From assembly GCF_036370855.1 (NCBI RefSeq), contig NC_088099.1, forward strand, positions 92,629,820 through 92,693,819: a stretch of 64,000 nt of DNA. The letters run 5' to 3'. Both the position numbers and the translations under genes were made by a program. This DNA comes from Dromaius novaehollandiae (taxonomy: Eukaryota > Chordata > Aves > Casuariiformes > Dromaiidae). Below the pieces are notes generated by a model that saw nothing but the letters and a program-made list of their open reading frames with translations, was not told the origin of the DNA and did no database searches. Of this stretch, positions 1 to 13,600 are shown piece by piece (the stretch's first letter is position 1; each line of letters opens with the position of its first letter).

Positions 1-1870
1 CAGCTCTGAGGAGATCAGTCCTTTTCTTAAAAACTGACACTGACAAAAATCAGCAACTTTGTCAGAGGAAATCAAACACCTTTTACATGTTTTCCTCCAG
101 AGATATGGCTTATGACATCAGAACTGCATTTCATTACCCCTAAGTATTTTTGATCCCACCTGCCAATACCAACCAAACCTGAAAGAGGTATAGAGATTTC
201 AAAGGTAATTATAATACTACAAGGTTTGTGAAAATCAGCAGGTGTTCAGGAAAGACAGACTAAAGTTAATGACATGTTGAAGACGAAGCAAGCAAAACCC
301 ATCCATTAAATACTTGATCAGGCTAGTCAGCCAGCCAAAGCACTGCTGTTTGTCTAGCAATTCTCTTGAAGAGGAAGGCGTAACAAACACAGGAAAGATG
401 TACCCTGGTACCTGACATTGTCCCCCCACCTCCAACACACACCAATTTTAGTATTAAGGAGCAGATCTACTTGATGAACAACAAGGAGGAAAAAAACAAC
501 CACCAGAAAACCCCCTATCTCCTCTAGAACTTAAACTGAATGTAAGCAATGAGTACAGAGAAAATAGCCAATCCTAAAGAGATGCAAAACACAGTAACAG
601 ACATTTTACATTAAGTAGCATTGAGTATATGTAACAGTAACATTAAAGCAACACAATATTTGAGGCGCACTAGTCAACCATCAAGTTAGGAACAAGTCAC
701 CTGAAGATACATGTGTGCTGAAACAAAGCCTAAAGCGAAGCTTTGTTTTTAAGCCAAATCTCACGGGATCTCTTAAAAAGAGTAATCTTAGACTAACACT
801 ACATTTTGCTGGTGACTATTTCCATGAAACAGGATTAATGTTCTCTTCGTAATAGTCTGAAGAAGGTGCAAACTATACAAATATCTGCAGATATCTAATT
901 CTGGCGCTTTATGTGGGTGTGTGGGAGGATACATTTAATATAGAAAAATCTATCTGAAGGAGATGAAGTAAGAATTGTATTATACAAGCCCTGCTGTTCC
1001 TATACAAAAGGTAAAAGAAAATGGAATTGAATCCCAAACTGAACTTCCTATAACATATGATGTTAGAGGGGTCATCTATAAAAGGCTGATCTACTTAGAT
1101 ATGAGATTTATAGCTCACAGTATGCAAAAAGTAGACACATTTTCTCTGGTTAAATGAGACTTCATTTTGAACAGCGGGCCTGAGTATGCACCTGTCTCAC
1201 CCTTTTTTGATTTAAACTTTGTGTATGGACATGTCACATGACAGGCAAATAAATTTTAAAGGTCAAAACATTCATTTTTAAGTTAAGTCAAAAGAAAAAG
1301 GCCTACTGCCAACACACCTTTCTGAAAAGTTATACTGTCATCTGCACTAAAAACACAATGCAAGAGAGTTTCCAGCCTACTTTAATACTGTACACAATTT
1401 AATAGTCACCATTGTCATTGGGTATATTTACACAGAAGGGGTGGTTTGCAGTTTGCTGAAAGAACTGAGGTTCATTTTGATCTGTTACAACTATCAGAAC
1501 AACAGTATTTTATTAAGAGGTAAGAAAAGAATAATTTTGGTTTATTAAGCTTTTATACCAAAGCAAATTGTAGTGCTTTTAAAGTTTACCATTCCATAGC
1601 AACATTTAGACAGTGTACAGAGACTTTACGATGCATTTCAGATAAAGATAAGCAATTATTTCATTTAAAGCCAGAACAGTAAACTACACAAAATTATCTC
1701 ACAAGCTATTTAAGTCTGAATAGTCAAGTTGATAAAATTCAAGTATTTCTTAAAATCTTAATGTGCACCAGTTTCAAAAGTACTACAGAAATGAATGAAA
1801 TCAGAAATACATTGCTTACTATGAAGCAACACTCTAGAAACATTAGAGTATTTTTGAAGAATTAATTTAC
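1..1870 (-). other. KDSR: KDSR intron 7 (partial)
   Basis: AT-rich sequence downstream (in transcript sense) of exon 7. I found no segment encoding the expected continuation of KDSR, so exon 8 and the 3' end must lie beyond the left edge. No repeats or RNA genes were recognised here. Confidence 0.7.
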
Positions 1871-1954
1871 CTTTGTTTTACTTTCTTCTGCAAAGCCAGG
1901 TGTGTCAGTATCTGGAGGATAGGCCACTGTTATGTAGATATTGTACGGTTTTAC
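1871..1954 (-). CDS. KDSR: KDSR coding exon 7 (residues 204-231)
   Basis: 84 nt in phase 0, AATACAG acceptor and GTAAAT donor. It encodes [20 protein letters not shown] followed by FAEESKTK, the region containing the SDR PG-type segment after the active site. This is the last KDSR exon seen: no match to the expected next segment was found between 1 and 1870. Confidence 0.95.
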
Positions 1955-4657
1955 CTGTATTTTTACAGAAATAAACATTATCTTAATAAGAGACCTGTAA
2001 GTGTTGTCAATATACGTTTGTTAATTTCCCTTGTATTGATGAAATATAGCAAGCATGAGTTGAACCTCTTGCAGCTTTAAGTTCCCCTTACATCCAGCAA
2101 AAATTTGCAAAATAGCAAAGAACTCAAAGAGCCAGTTGTGTTTTGCTGTTTAATAAAATCTCTCTAGAAGCCTTACATTTGACATAAATTATTTGATAAT
2201 TCCAAGTGCCTTTTAAGACATTTAGGAGGAATGTGAAAAGAGTTAAGCGCTATAATTTTACAGATTTCAGTTTTAAACATAAACCAAACCGTTGCTGAAC
2301 ACCAGAACCCAACTTTCATAAAGTCAAGGCCAACAAGGGTTCCACTGAGGCTGATTAGCGTGCCTTTTTATTGTTGCTCATGCCAGTATATTTTCACTGC
2401 TGGACAAATATGAAAAAAGTGTCAAAAATAATACTCAAGTTTGGTATATTGCAAAACATTCTATGTAAAAATACTTACAGAAATACCACACCACAGGCCC
2501 ATAAGCTCCCTATTTATAATTTTGAAGAATTCAATCTTCACAAAAAATACCTGTCACCAGCTTTATACGCAAAGTGTCCAAAGAAAGAACCTTTGGTCAC
2601 ATTGTTCTATTTAGCAGCCCAGAAGCAGTTTAGAGGCAGCTTTACCCCACGTTCCTATCCTGATTAAGCCATAAAACTACACTGAACAGAAAGCAGTAGA
2701 AGTGATGACTATGCAAGCGTGTAAAATCAAACATGAACGCTTAATATATATGCTCTGGACAAACAAAATAAAGGCACTTAACAGAGGAACAAGAGCTGAA
2801 ATCATTTTCATATCCATTTTACCTGTCTTACTACCATGATGTACTTACCAATCTTGCTCCATTGAATAGTGGAAAAAAAAAATGGCTGTTTTTCTTTGGT
2901 CATGAGCTAAACATAAGCTTAGGTCATTGCATAAGAAAAAGTTCATATTTATCAAACTTTAAAAAAAATGAACCACTGTCAACCAATCTTTTTTTGCGGA
3001 CAATCATTAAGTTTGAAAAGTTTACTGTTTCATATGCTTCACACAGCACTCACCATGATCTCAAACAGCTTAGGAACCACTGACTTCAGCAGTGCCTGCT
3101 CATACATTCATGGAGCCTTCAAATACCATTCTGCTCTCATAAGAGAACTGTGAAATAGACTTTTCACTCAAAATCCAGTCCTTTTAGTTTAAAAAAAAAA
3201 GTTTGCACACATGGTGATCTTTACTTTTAAGAACAAACTGAATCTATTCCTTCTTATTGCAACTGAAATCAGCTTAGTTCCTGCAACCCCATCCAGAGCA
3301 ACATCATTGTACTGATGCCAAAAAGCATCCAACACAGCATGCATCAGCAGTGTTGTGCAATATACACACACACACACACACACACAGAAAAAGCTATTTA
3401 AATTTGCTGGGCTACTAGTTAAAAAAAAATTTTTTGTTTAAAAGCAGAAATACTCATATCATTGCACACATACCTCCATTTGCAGGGCTTCAGCCAGTCC
3501 TCGAAGAGCAAACTTTGTTGGAGAATAAGCTGTATAGCCAAATAGGCCCAATTGCCCAGCCTGAGATGATACAAACACAATCCTTCCCATCCGTCGTTCC
3601 TTCATGGTAGCAATTACCGCACGACTTGGGTAAACACTACCCAGATAATTGACTCCCATTAATCTCTGTATAAATGATATTAATATGGTATTTGAGCTAT
3701 ACAGATTCAGAAGCATTCAGACGTTTGGCATCATTTCTCAAAAAACATATCACGCTGCTTTAATAGTAAGCTTAATCAAGTTTGTAGTTCTATCAGCTAG
3801 CAAAGAAAGAACAATTGCTTTCTAATCTATGGCTTCACAAACTGTTTATAGCTGAGAATCTCACCTCAAGCCAAAAAAAAATTTGCTCAATAAAGAAGCC
3901 TTAATAGCATTTAGGATACTGATAATACTGTGAAACAATGGCCTTCAGGGAAAAAAGAAACATATTTTAGGAAGAATCTGACTTAAACGGTGTCCAGGAA
4001 GCAACCCATTTATAGATGATCTATGAAAACATATTGAAATGAAAGTTTAAAGAGCTTTCTAAAACAGGAAACAGGAAGAAAACCCCTATGTATTTATGCA
4101 TTTCTGAGACTTTAATCTTTGACAGGATAAGGGAAAGTCTTTAATTTCATTCTCTAGAAGGTCTAAAATACAACTAGTAGGCTGTACCACCCACATGAGG
4201 GAGGGATCAATAAAGTAATCAAAACTTTTTTTTTTTTGGTCTGTGTCACACACTTCTCAAGCTGCACCAAACTGCAAACAATTTGGGCACCTCAGAGTTG
4301 AATATTGGCAAGTCAGATTTTTCTGAAACAGGTAAAAAAAAAAAAAAAAAAGTATGAAAAGAACATGCTCACCAGAAAAAAAACCAAGACTATGAAATTC
4401 AGTGCCTTCCACAGTGTATTAGATTACAGAAATACATGTCAGGCTCTTTTGCCATCTTGAGGACTCACCCTGTACCAAACAGGTAATTCACTACTCTAAC
4501 CTACTAGTGGATCAATAGCTGGGTGAGAAACCAATTACAACCCTCGCAAATTTAAAGCTAGGTTCTAGTTCAGAAAGCTACCACAAATCAAGTGTATAAC
4601 TATTCATACAAAGTCTATAAAGGCACATGAATGTGGTCTAATTGTTGGAACAGTTGA

Positions 4658-4691
<34 letters not shown>

Positions 4692-7600
4692 CTCATACAA
4701 TAAAGTACGCTTACTTACTTCAAAGGAATTCACTTCAATGTCCTCAAATTTTCCTGTAACTGATGTTCCTGCACAGTTTACAAGCAGGTCAACTGGCCCC
4801 AGCTTCTCTTGAGCCTGGAATGGAGAAGGGATTAAGATGTTCATTAGCAGGAAAACTTCCTATAGCACAAAAATCATAGCTACCAGTATCATTATAAGAA
4901 ACTATTTCCATCAGAAATACATTGCACACAGATAAGCTTCTTAAGAAACCCAGATAAATCAGTTACTTCCTTACCTGTCTTAGAACGTTCTCCACTAGTT
5001 CATAGTCTTTAGATACATCAACAGAAATACACAGCACAACCTAAAAAAATGAAGATGAAAGAATATTTTACAACATAATAAATCAAGTAACTGTGAACTC
5101 CAACCCTTTACAAAAAGGAAACAGAACCCAACAATGTATCCTTTCCAGCAAAAAGTAATTTTAGACAGAACAGTTAGTATTTCTCCCACACTGAAGAAAG
5201 CAAAATCCCTACCCGCTTTATTCTAGTATGATAAAGGTTGTGTTAATGTATGAATAAGCAGTTCATGATCCTCAAAGCAGCTACTCACATACAGTAAATT
5301 AGAAATTATATTTTGCATTAAGAAACACTACAGCTTAACTTACTTACCTAAAGTTCAGTAATAAATATGCTGAGTAAGGCAGTCAAAATTCCCCAATTTA
5401 ACTTTCATTAGTACTAAATGCAAGTCAAACCACCAGTGTGGCCTAGCCTTATTTGGGGGGGCGGGGAGGCACGCTAGGAACTGGTTTTCTTGAAAGTTAC
5501 TGATCAGTTTTAAGAAGACAATCTCAGAAACTCACTTTTGGAGCTCCTTCAAATTGACTTATGGCCAAAGGAAGTACTGCCTTTGGGGTATCACCTATAA
5601 ACTGTAAGATCACTGCAAACTGCAGCTTGGCCAGGTATTTACAGGCAAGCTACTTCCTCTACTAAACAATCAGCAGAGCTTCAGGACAGTTCACCAACTT
5701 GAAAGCAGTAGCAATCTCATATCACAGTAAGAGGAGGGCTCCTATATTCTTGTTCTCATTTCAATCCCTTCCTTTATGTTGGTCAATTCACTTAGAAGCA
5801 GTCTGAGGTGAAATAAAGTTGTCACCAGTTTGTCATCAGTACACTTCATGACAGGTGGTTGTATGTGGACACAAAAAAAAAACCCAAACCAAACCAAAAA
5901 AACCTACCACAGTGTAACTAACTGCTGTGGCAGCTAGTCATTTGTCAGTTCTGCCTCTAGTCAGGCTGCAGCACTTATCTGAATAAACAGAATTTGCTTG
6001 CCGTTCCTGTGCAGCAGGTTGGCTATTCCTGCCTTCCAGCACTGTATGAATTTGAACAAAGTAAACTTGTGGCACAAGTTATCGGTGAGTCTCCATGCAT
6101 CTCCCCTTGGGGCATCTATTAAGTTTTGGAAATATTTATCTTTTGCAGAAATTTGAGAATAGAATAATAGCTGAGTAAAGAAGGCATTGATATATTATCT
6201 GAATGTCTTTGCAAGATCAGTGAGGAGGTTTCTGCAGTTGAAATCACAGTTCTGTATCAGAATTAGAGCAACTGGTTAATGTACCAGACTGCATAGATCT
6301 GTCATTCATACTATGAACAACATACTCAAGAGCTACCACAGCTTTTATTGACTACTGTCACATTTTATAATGCACCTCTTTGTTTCTATTAGTATACTTT
6401 TTACCTTCTGTTAAAATACACTCATTACACTCACTTCCCAGAGCATGCATTGCCGCTCCACTCCTGGGAAATAGAATATGCTGCCAGAAACAGTCTAATG
6501 ACCTCATCCCTGTTCCTCACCTTTTTTTCCAAATGACACATTTTGTTTAATATTAATGGAGCTCCTTTCACAATGAAAGCTAAATTCAACTCCCAGTGAA
6601 GTAACTGGAAAGATCCCCTATCAGGAAATGGATTTAAAAAACTGCAAAAAACTCTTAAGGGCAAATATTTTGTCCCATTGCACAGCTTTAACCATAAAGG
6701 CTGCACCGTCAGCATTCTGAATAAATCACATGCAAATGGTTTTAAAAGAACATTTGCAGAGTCAAACACTAAAGTGTACATAGGTGCCAAAATCCATGTT
6801 GTCCATGCAACCTGGTTCGATGAACGTATGAAGAGATTAATTTTGACATTATATAATAATCTAAAAAGTAATTTTTCCTGGGGGTCTTTGCCTCTTAGTT
6901 TCTCATCTAGTAAATGGAGCAAGCAGTCTGTGAAGCAGATCCTTCCCAGACATCATCTTTCCCTACACTCATTCAGCAATATTTTTGTACAACTTCTCTG
7001 AATTCAGCTATTCTCACCTCCCAAGTTCTTATTTGATGTTCCAGTGCAAGCTCTGCTCCAGACCCCCTGCCTTTTCCAGTTCTGTTCTTTGCATTTAGGT
7101 CAGGCAGGCTCCCCTGTGACATTGCCTACAACCTAGCAATGAGTACAGAAGACCCAGGCTATCTCTATCAGCCCTAGTAGCTATGCAAGCCTAAAGGCGC
7201 TGCTGCCGAAGGAGTCCTTTTCAGTCCGCATTGGAGCTTGTTCGGTGTTGAAAGTACTTAGCCAATCTGATAGCTCTTAGTAAGTGAAGACAGGATTTAT
7301 AAATGGAGGTATTGAGAAAATTTAGTATCAGCTAGCACTAACATTCTTGCCTCCAAACATTGGGCTTTTTTCAATGATTCTTTTCAATGGATTATTGAAT
7401 TTATCAATTCACCAAACTATAGTAACATTCACTGAAGCCAGACACATAATCCCTTACCCCATGCAAATAAATTGCATGGATTTGTAATCATGGAAGTAAC
7501 AAAGTTCTGGAACACAACAATCTCACCATTTCCCCTCCCTCCTTGATTAGTAATATTGTGAAAAAAATGTTAGCAATTCATCTTGAAGTTATATTTTTTT

Positions 7601-10600
7601 AACATAACAAACTTACTTCCTTTAAGTTAGTACCTCAAAGAGCTCTAAAACAGTGCTTTTAAGCCTGAGCATACTAATTATTCACCAAAGCTCTGAATTC
7701 AACATGTGTTGAACCTTTAGCACTTACAAGTCTCAGAACTTCACAAACTTAATTTATCTGATAGAGTGCTTTGTCAGTGAAAAGAATAAGCATGGTGTAG
7801 TGAATTAAACCTTGAAAAGAAATATCAAATCTTCTTCCACAAGCCAACAGCTGTATTTATGATTTGTAAAAAGTGAGAGATTTGAGATTTAAGGGGGGGG
7901 GGGAGGTTGTCTTCCACTTTATCTTGAAAACTACAAATGCTTATCTACTGATAGTAAATGGCAGCTAACCAAAAATGTCCATTACACCTACAGTTGAAGA
8001 CATCAGTCTTTTCCTCTGCTAAAAGCAGACTCCTGTACTTGCTGAGTGACATCAAATGCATCAGAGTTCAGAATACCGCATTTAGGAGGACAGGTATTTT
8101 TTGAATTCAAATACATTATACTGAGTCCTCACTTATTTTTATCAAACTCTTATGTTTTTATAAACAGGAATACTGAACACATTGTAGTGACTATCTTACA
8201 AACAAAAGAAAATAGCTATTTGTAGCAGCGATCTTACCTGTTTATCATTAACAGAATAGTTTTCTATTTCCTTCTTTGTCTGCAACAGCTTGTTCTGAAA
8301 TGGATATAAGAACAGCTAAAGCATTGCAGTTATGACAGCATATTAGTCTTCAAGATTTCAAAAACATGTTGGAATATTCTCTAAAAAATAAAAGTTATCC
8401 TCAAATATATATAACACTATTGACATCTTACAGATTTATGAGTATGTGATCAAAACATCAGCTTCATCAAGCTATCGCAATTCATTTATCTGTTTTTTAC
8501 TCTGTCTACTAAAATCAGGAAGTATTTCTATAATAGATTTAGTGCTTCCATTTCATATAACTGCACAGAACACCTAAAACAATGTATATTTTTACCTTTT
8601 TTTTATATTTATATAATATTACATAAACTATTCTGAAGAATAATAACTGTCACAGAATTACCACAGAAGTTAAATGAAAATTCTGTAAGTTCCAATTGTC
8701 ATGCTCTTTTCCAGAAAAGTTAACTGTAGCTGTATTCAAGGTTATGAAAAGTTCTCAATTTTAAGTAAATTACCAAACACAGCTGAGACTGAGGGGGGAG
8801 GGGAGGTGCAATTTAAATCCTTTTATTTCCCAAAGAATTTTTTCTCCCTAATCAAACACCCCATTGTTAAAACTTAGTGGTTCCAACTAAATTTTACTGA
8901 GCACCTCTTAGCTTTAAACAAGCAAGCAAACAAACAAAAACACCCACACAAAGCAAACTCTGTGTCTAAGGCTGTCTTGATGAGTAGCTTTTGACTAGTA
9001 CAAGGGATGATGACATGATTATCTGGCCCCAGAATAGTCTGTAAATTTTAAGTAGTTGTTCTTAATTCCCCAGTTGTCATTTACAGTAGGGAAATTTTAC
9101 TGTTTTAAAGAATATAACACTCTTTCTGCTTTTGTCCTCTGCCACGGATCTAGACAGTAAAATAATGAATGCCATTAACAGAAGTGATAGCACTGGCAGA
9201 GTTTTAAAGCAAGCTTATCACAAATTCCATGTTGGACTACACTCTTTAACATAAAGGTAGCCTCCCTCCCCCAGTGTATTAATTTGAAATAATTAGGATC
9301 CCCTTAAAAAGTACACTGAAAAAAGTATGAACATTTATCAATTCAAAAATTATTCCCCAACAATAGAGATTTGTGAACATACTTTAGCCAGTAAAAATAC
9401 ACATAAGTTTACCTCATCTCTTGCAATCAGTGTTATGAAAGCGCCTTGCTTATAACATTCAATAGCAATACATTTTCCAATTCCACTGGAGCCTCCAGTT
9501 ACCTGAAAGTTATTTAAAAATGGCAGCATTAGTCTATTATTCTCATCCCTTCTCCCATATCACAAAAGTCAAATGAAATGAAAATTCCAAAATGGATCAA
9601 GACTGAAGTTTCATCCAATGAAGTCTGAACACAAAGTTAGTTTACATATTACGAACTAAAAATAAAATTTGACTATCTTGATGAGCCTCTGTTTCTATCC
9701 CAAAACCAAAGTTATATCTCAGTGGTATTTTTGCTCATTTCTTATCCCAGGCACACTTAAACCTACTCCCATGCAGACTCTCTCATATGCTTTTGACGAA
9801 GTTCTGTATGTTATTTATATAAAAGACAGAAGTAGTTAGAAGTTTGAAATTATTAAAGTTAGCCATAAGAACCCAACTACATACTGTTCCCTTCCACAAT
9901 TGGTCACAGTAGAAATTAGTTGTAAAAAGAAAAACTATAGATCATTTAAATGTAAACAGGATTTTTTAAAAATATCTTCTTATTTAAAAAAAAAAATCAT
10001 TAATTCAACAATTGGTCTTCTCTAGGGTATGTCTCTAATCAGTCCCCCAGTCTGGTCCTTGGGCTGTCTCTGTCATCACTCAATTCCAGCTATGTGGAGA
10101 TCCCAGTACCCAAGCCTCTATTACATTTTCTTATTCATAATTATGGTTTAGAGGAAGAGTCTTATATGCAAACAGGAAATAACAGTTTGTCTAGAGACAA
10201 ATACAGAGTGATGGCTACAGGACTGCATCATATCTTGCAGAAGCACATGCTATGCCCAATTACACTAATAATACAGGTTAAAGCCACCTTAACACCTTTC
10301 TTGCTTCCCTCAGTAAATCCACATTGGAATTCCAGGCAGAACAAAAAGTAGACAACAATCCTGACCTCTCTTTTTGACTAAAAGGAAAAACATCTGCCTG
10401 ATATTGCCTTTCAGATGACATGCTGCAAATTCCCTTAGATGCAGTCTCAGTCAGGTGCACCTTCAGCCCTTAAACAAAACACACAGATACCTTCTTTATA
10501 CACCCAAATTGCTTGACTTGTCCCCTAACAGCATATTCAGATTTAAGTGAGATTAAGTGTTGTAATTATTGCATTGTGGTACAAATATTGCAACAAAATG

Positions 10601-13600
10601 GCTAGAACTAGTTATTGTAAAGAAAATCAGTTACTGAAGTGAATTCTGGAATACAGATTTTCTAAAAATTGGAAAAAGTGATTCAGATTCCTCTTACGTC
10701 ATTTTTTCGTTCTTCATCAAAACTTTTCAAAAGACTTCACAGAAAGTTAACTATCATCTTCATTTTAAATAAAAGAAAATGGAGGCACTAAGCTAATCAT
10801 TGGAAGAGCCAGGATCCCCTTTCTCTAAGCACATGCCTATCAAAAGCCTTGTGCTGTCTCCTCACCTGCAGATGCCAAACAGTTTTGTTTTCATGGACAC
10901 ATTATCCTTAAAACATTCTTTCCATTCCTGGAGGCAGGAAAGAATATTAAGAGTCAGAACCCCAGAAGTACACTCCCATGAGTCACCAAATTCTCTTCTT
11001 TCACATGAGTATTTTATCATTAACCTTCAAAAATGGCTTAGTATAAGTAAAATAAATCCAGCAAACAAATATTTACAATATGGTCTGCAACTTTTGACTT
11101 GTTTGTCTGCAGTCATAAACAGGGTGAGAATAATAGGAGCAACACTCGCAAGCTCAGCCTAATCTCTTCAGGCTTCCTCTATTATTAGGGATAGTTGCTT
11201 CATATTACCTTCTAATCGACTCTCTGCAAGATTAGCTTCACTACACTAACCTCTAAGGATGACTTTTAGACACATCGCCACTTCTGGAAATGCAAGATCT
11301 GGTCTTCAGCAGTCTGAACCAAGAACAACTGCTTTCAGAATAAATGAAGTCTGCAATTTTGGGTGTGCGTGCATGCATGTGTGAATGGGTGCAGGTATAG
11401 GTGAGTGTGCATTAACGATCTGGGACTTCAGCATAACCCCAGAATTAAATGCTTCATAATGGAGAGAAGTTAAGACTTTCAGCATACTCCCAAAACAGCT
11501 TGCAAGATTTCAGTACATCGTTGAAAGGATTAAAAGACTCAATTTGATATGTTCAGGCAGACCTCAGTTCCACAGCATTTATGAGCTGCTTCTACAGATT
11601 CTCAATGGCAGCAGGTACAACATCACAGCAACTAATTAATGCACGCAGGAGACTGTTCTAATACCATTTTTTGGCACAGCATTAAGTTGAGAGACATCTG
11701 ATTGCTGCCTGCACAAATTGCTGAGCATCACAAACAGGTCAAGCACACCAGGGCTCGAGGAATTCTTTGAAGGTGAAGATACTGACATCATGGCTTTGAC
11801 TTTTCAGACGATGCTAACATTCACTTCAGAAAGACAAGCTCTGAAGTCATGCAGAAAGGGGAAAATGATTTTTCTATTCAGTCACACTGAATAGGTCTCA
11901 TGTCAGATATGTCAGTGACAAAAGGCAGTATCATTTAGCTGGGAGCTCTGCTGGTTAGGTGGGAGGTTGTTACTAATATGTGGGATGTTGTTACTAATAC
12001 GCACATCTTTCAACAACATTCACCATGATTGCTAATGTAACAATTAAGAGAACATTTCTAACACTAGTAAAATCTTAGCTTTTGCCATAATGAAGTTAGG
12101 CTAACTGAATCTGTGAAAACTGTTAGATCAGTTACAGAGCCTATTACCTTTCACTTAGCAGCACTGAATGCATACTGGCTTCATGCTTTTAGACAGTGCT
12201 TTAACGTAAGGTATTTAGTTCCCCTGAAACGGAACCTCCCTGTAATCTGCTCCAAGTGGTCAGTATGCCCGAATAGATTCAAAATTACCTCCTGCTGAAC
12301 CACTCAGATACATCCAAACCACAGATCACACCACTCCTAATACCAGAGCTACAGTGCCGAGACACCAAGATTAGCTCTGCTTAAAGCTGACCCAAGTTCA
12401 CAGCAGTTATCAAGTTAACTGCATGGAAATGGCCAAACTATTTCCAGACCAGAGATGACCCTTCTGCATGCATTTAGGCATGTCCAATCTGAATGGGAGA
12501 TAGTTACAGACAGAGAACATCTTTATATTCCTGCCATAGCTAGTCCACAAACTTTCATAAAGGACATTCAGACCACCACGAATTCAGTTTGTTTTGCAGA
12601 AATTGCAACATAGTTTCAGAAAGGTTAATGTTGAAAAGAAAGAGGGGGCAAGGGGAGGCAAACGGTGGTATTTTAGCAAGGACAGTTTCTAAATATTATT
12701 CATGAAATTTACAGAAGACTTCTTTTGCTGCAAGCCCTTAAGTTTATGTCAGATTCCACTTAGCCAAGCAAACTACCTCTGTAGAGGAACAGAAAGAAAA
12801 AGGAGAAGCGTGTAGAGAAGGTGCAACATCCCTGACGAAGGGAAGCAGTCAGCTTGATGCAGATGACCATGATGCAGGTGGAGCACGGATGCCTGCCTTA
12901 TCCTGTCTATCCTCAATTTCCTGTTGACTACTACAGCCAGCTATCCAAATAATTGTTTATTCTCATAGGTGATGCATGCTAGCTTGTAACCTGTGACCTG
13001 AGGAGAAAGTTAAAGCTAAGAGCAAAATAAAAGATACATAAAAGTAGTTTTCCAGACTTTAGAGAAGAGGAGGGAAGAAAAAAAAAAAAGAAAAAAAAAC
13101 CAAGGAGAAGTTCAGCATGAAAAGAAGCAGCTCTACTGAACAGAAATACCTTTTATATATTTAATTTTAGACGACTTCTCATTTCATGCTGGAAATAAAG
13201 CAAAGAATATTATACATGTAAAAGAATTTTGTTTTAAATAAGCTAGCTTGAGCCAATTTGATAGCAGAGAAGTCATTTTTATTTAATGGTGCCCACTGGG
13301 ATCACCACAATACAGAGCTGATAAGAGGAAAAAACCCAAAATATCAGACCATTAATAATTTAGAGGTCTGCAGACTTATGAATAGCAGTCCTATTCTGTT
13401 CAAAGCAAAAGAGATTCCTACAACCATGATTCTTCCAGAAAGCATGCCTGGCATAACACAGTGAGCATCTCTATCACACAACTGACTCTGGCAGAGGATA
13501 GAGTAAAAAAACCAAATGCATTCTGCTTCAACTTTCTATCCCCCAAAGACTGCCATAGCCAGTTACTCAGCTTCAACTCAAACATATAAATATACTAACA

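Noticed and set aside
1..1870. Possible KDSR exon 8
   Set aside because: The expected peptide after FAEESKTK could not be found on the minus strand, so the exon is taken to be outside the window.
10800..11162. 120-codon open frame in KDSR intron 1
   Set aside because: No motif or family resemblance and antisense to the gene; expected by chance in 7 kb.
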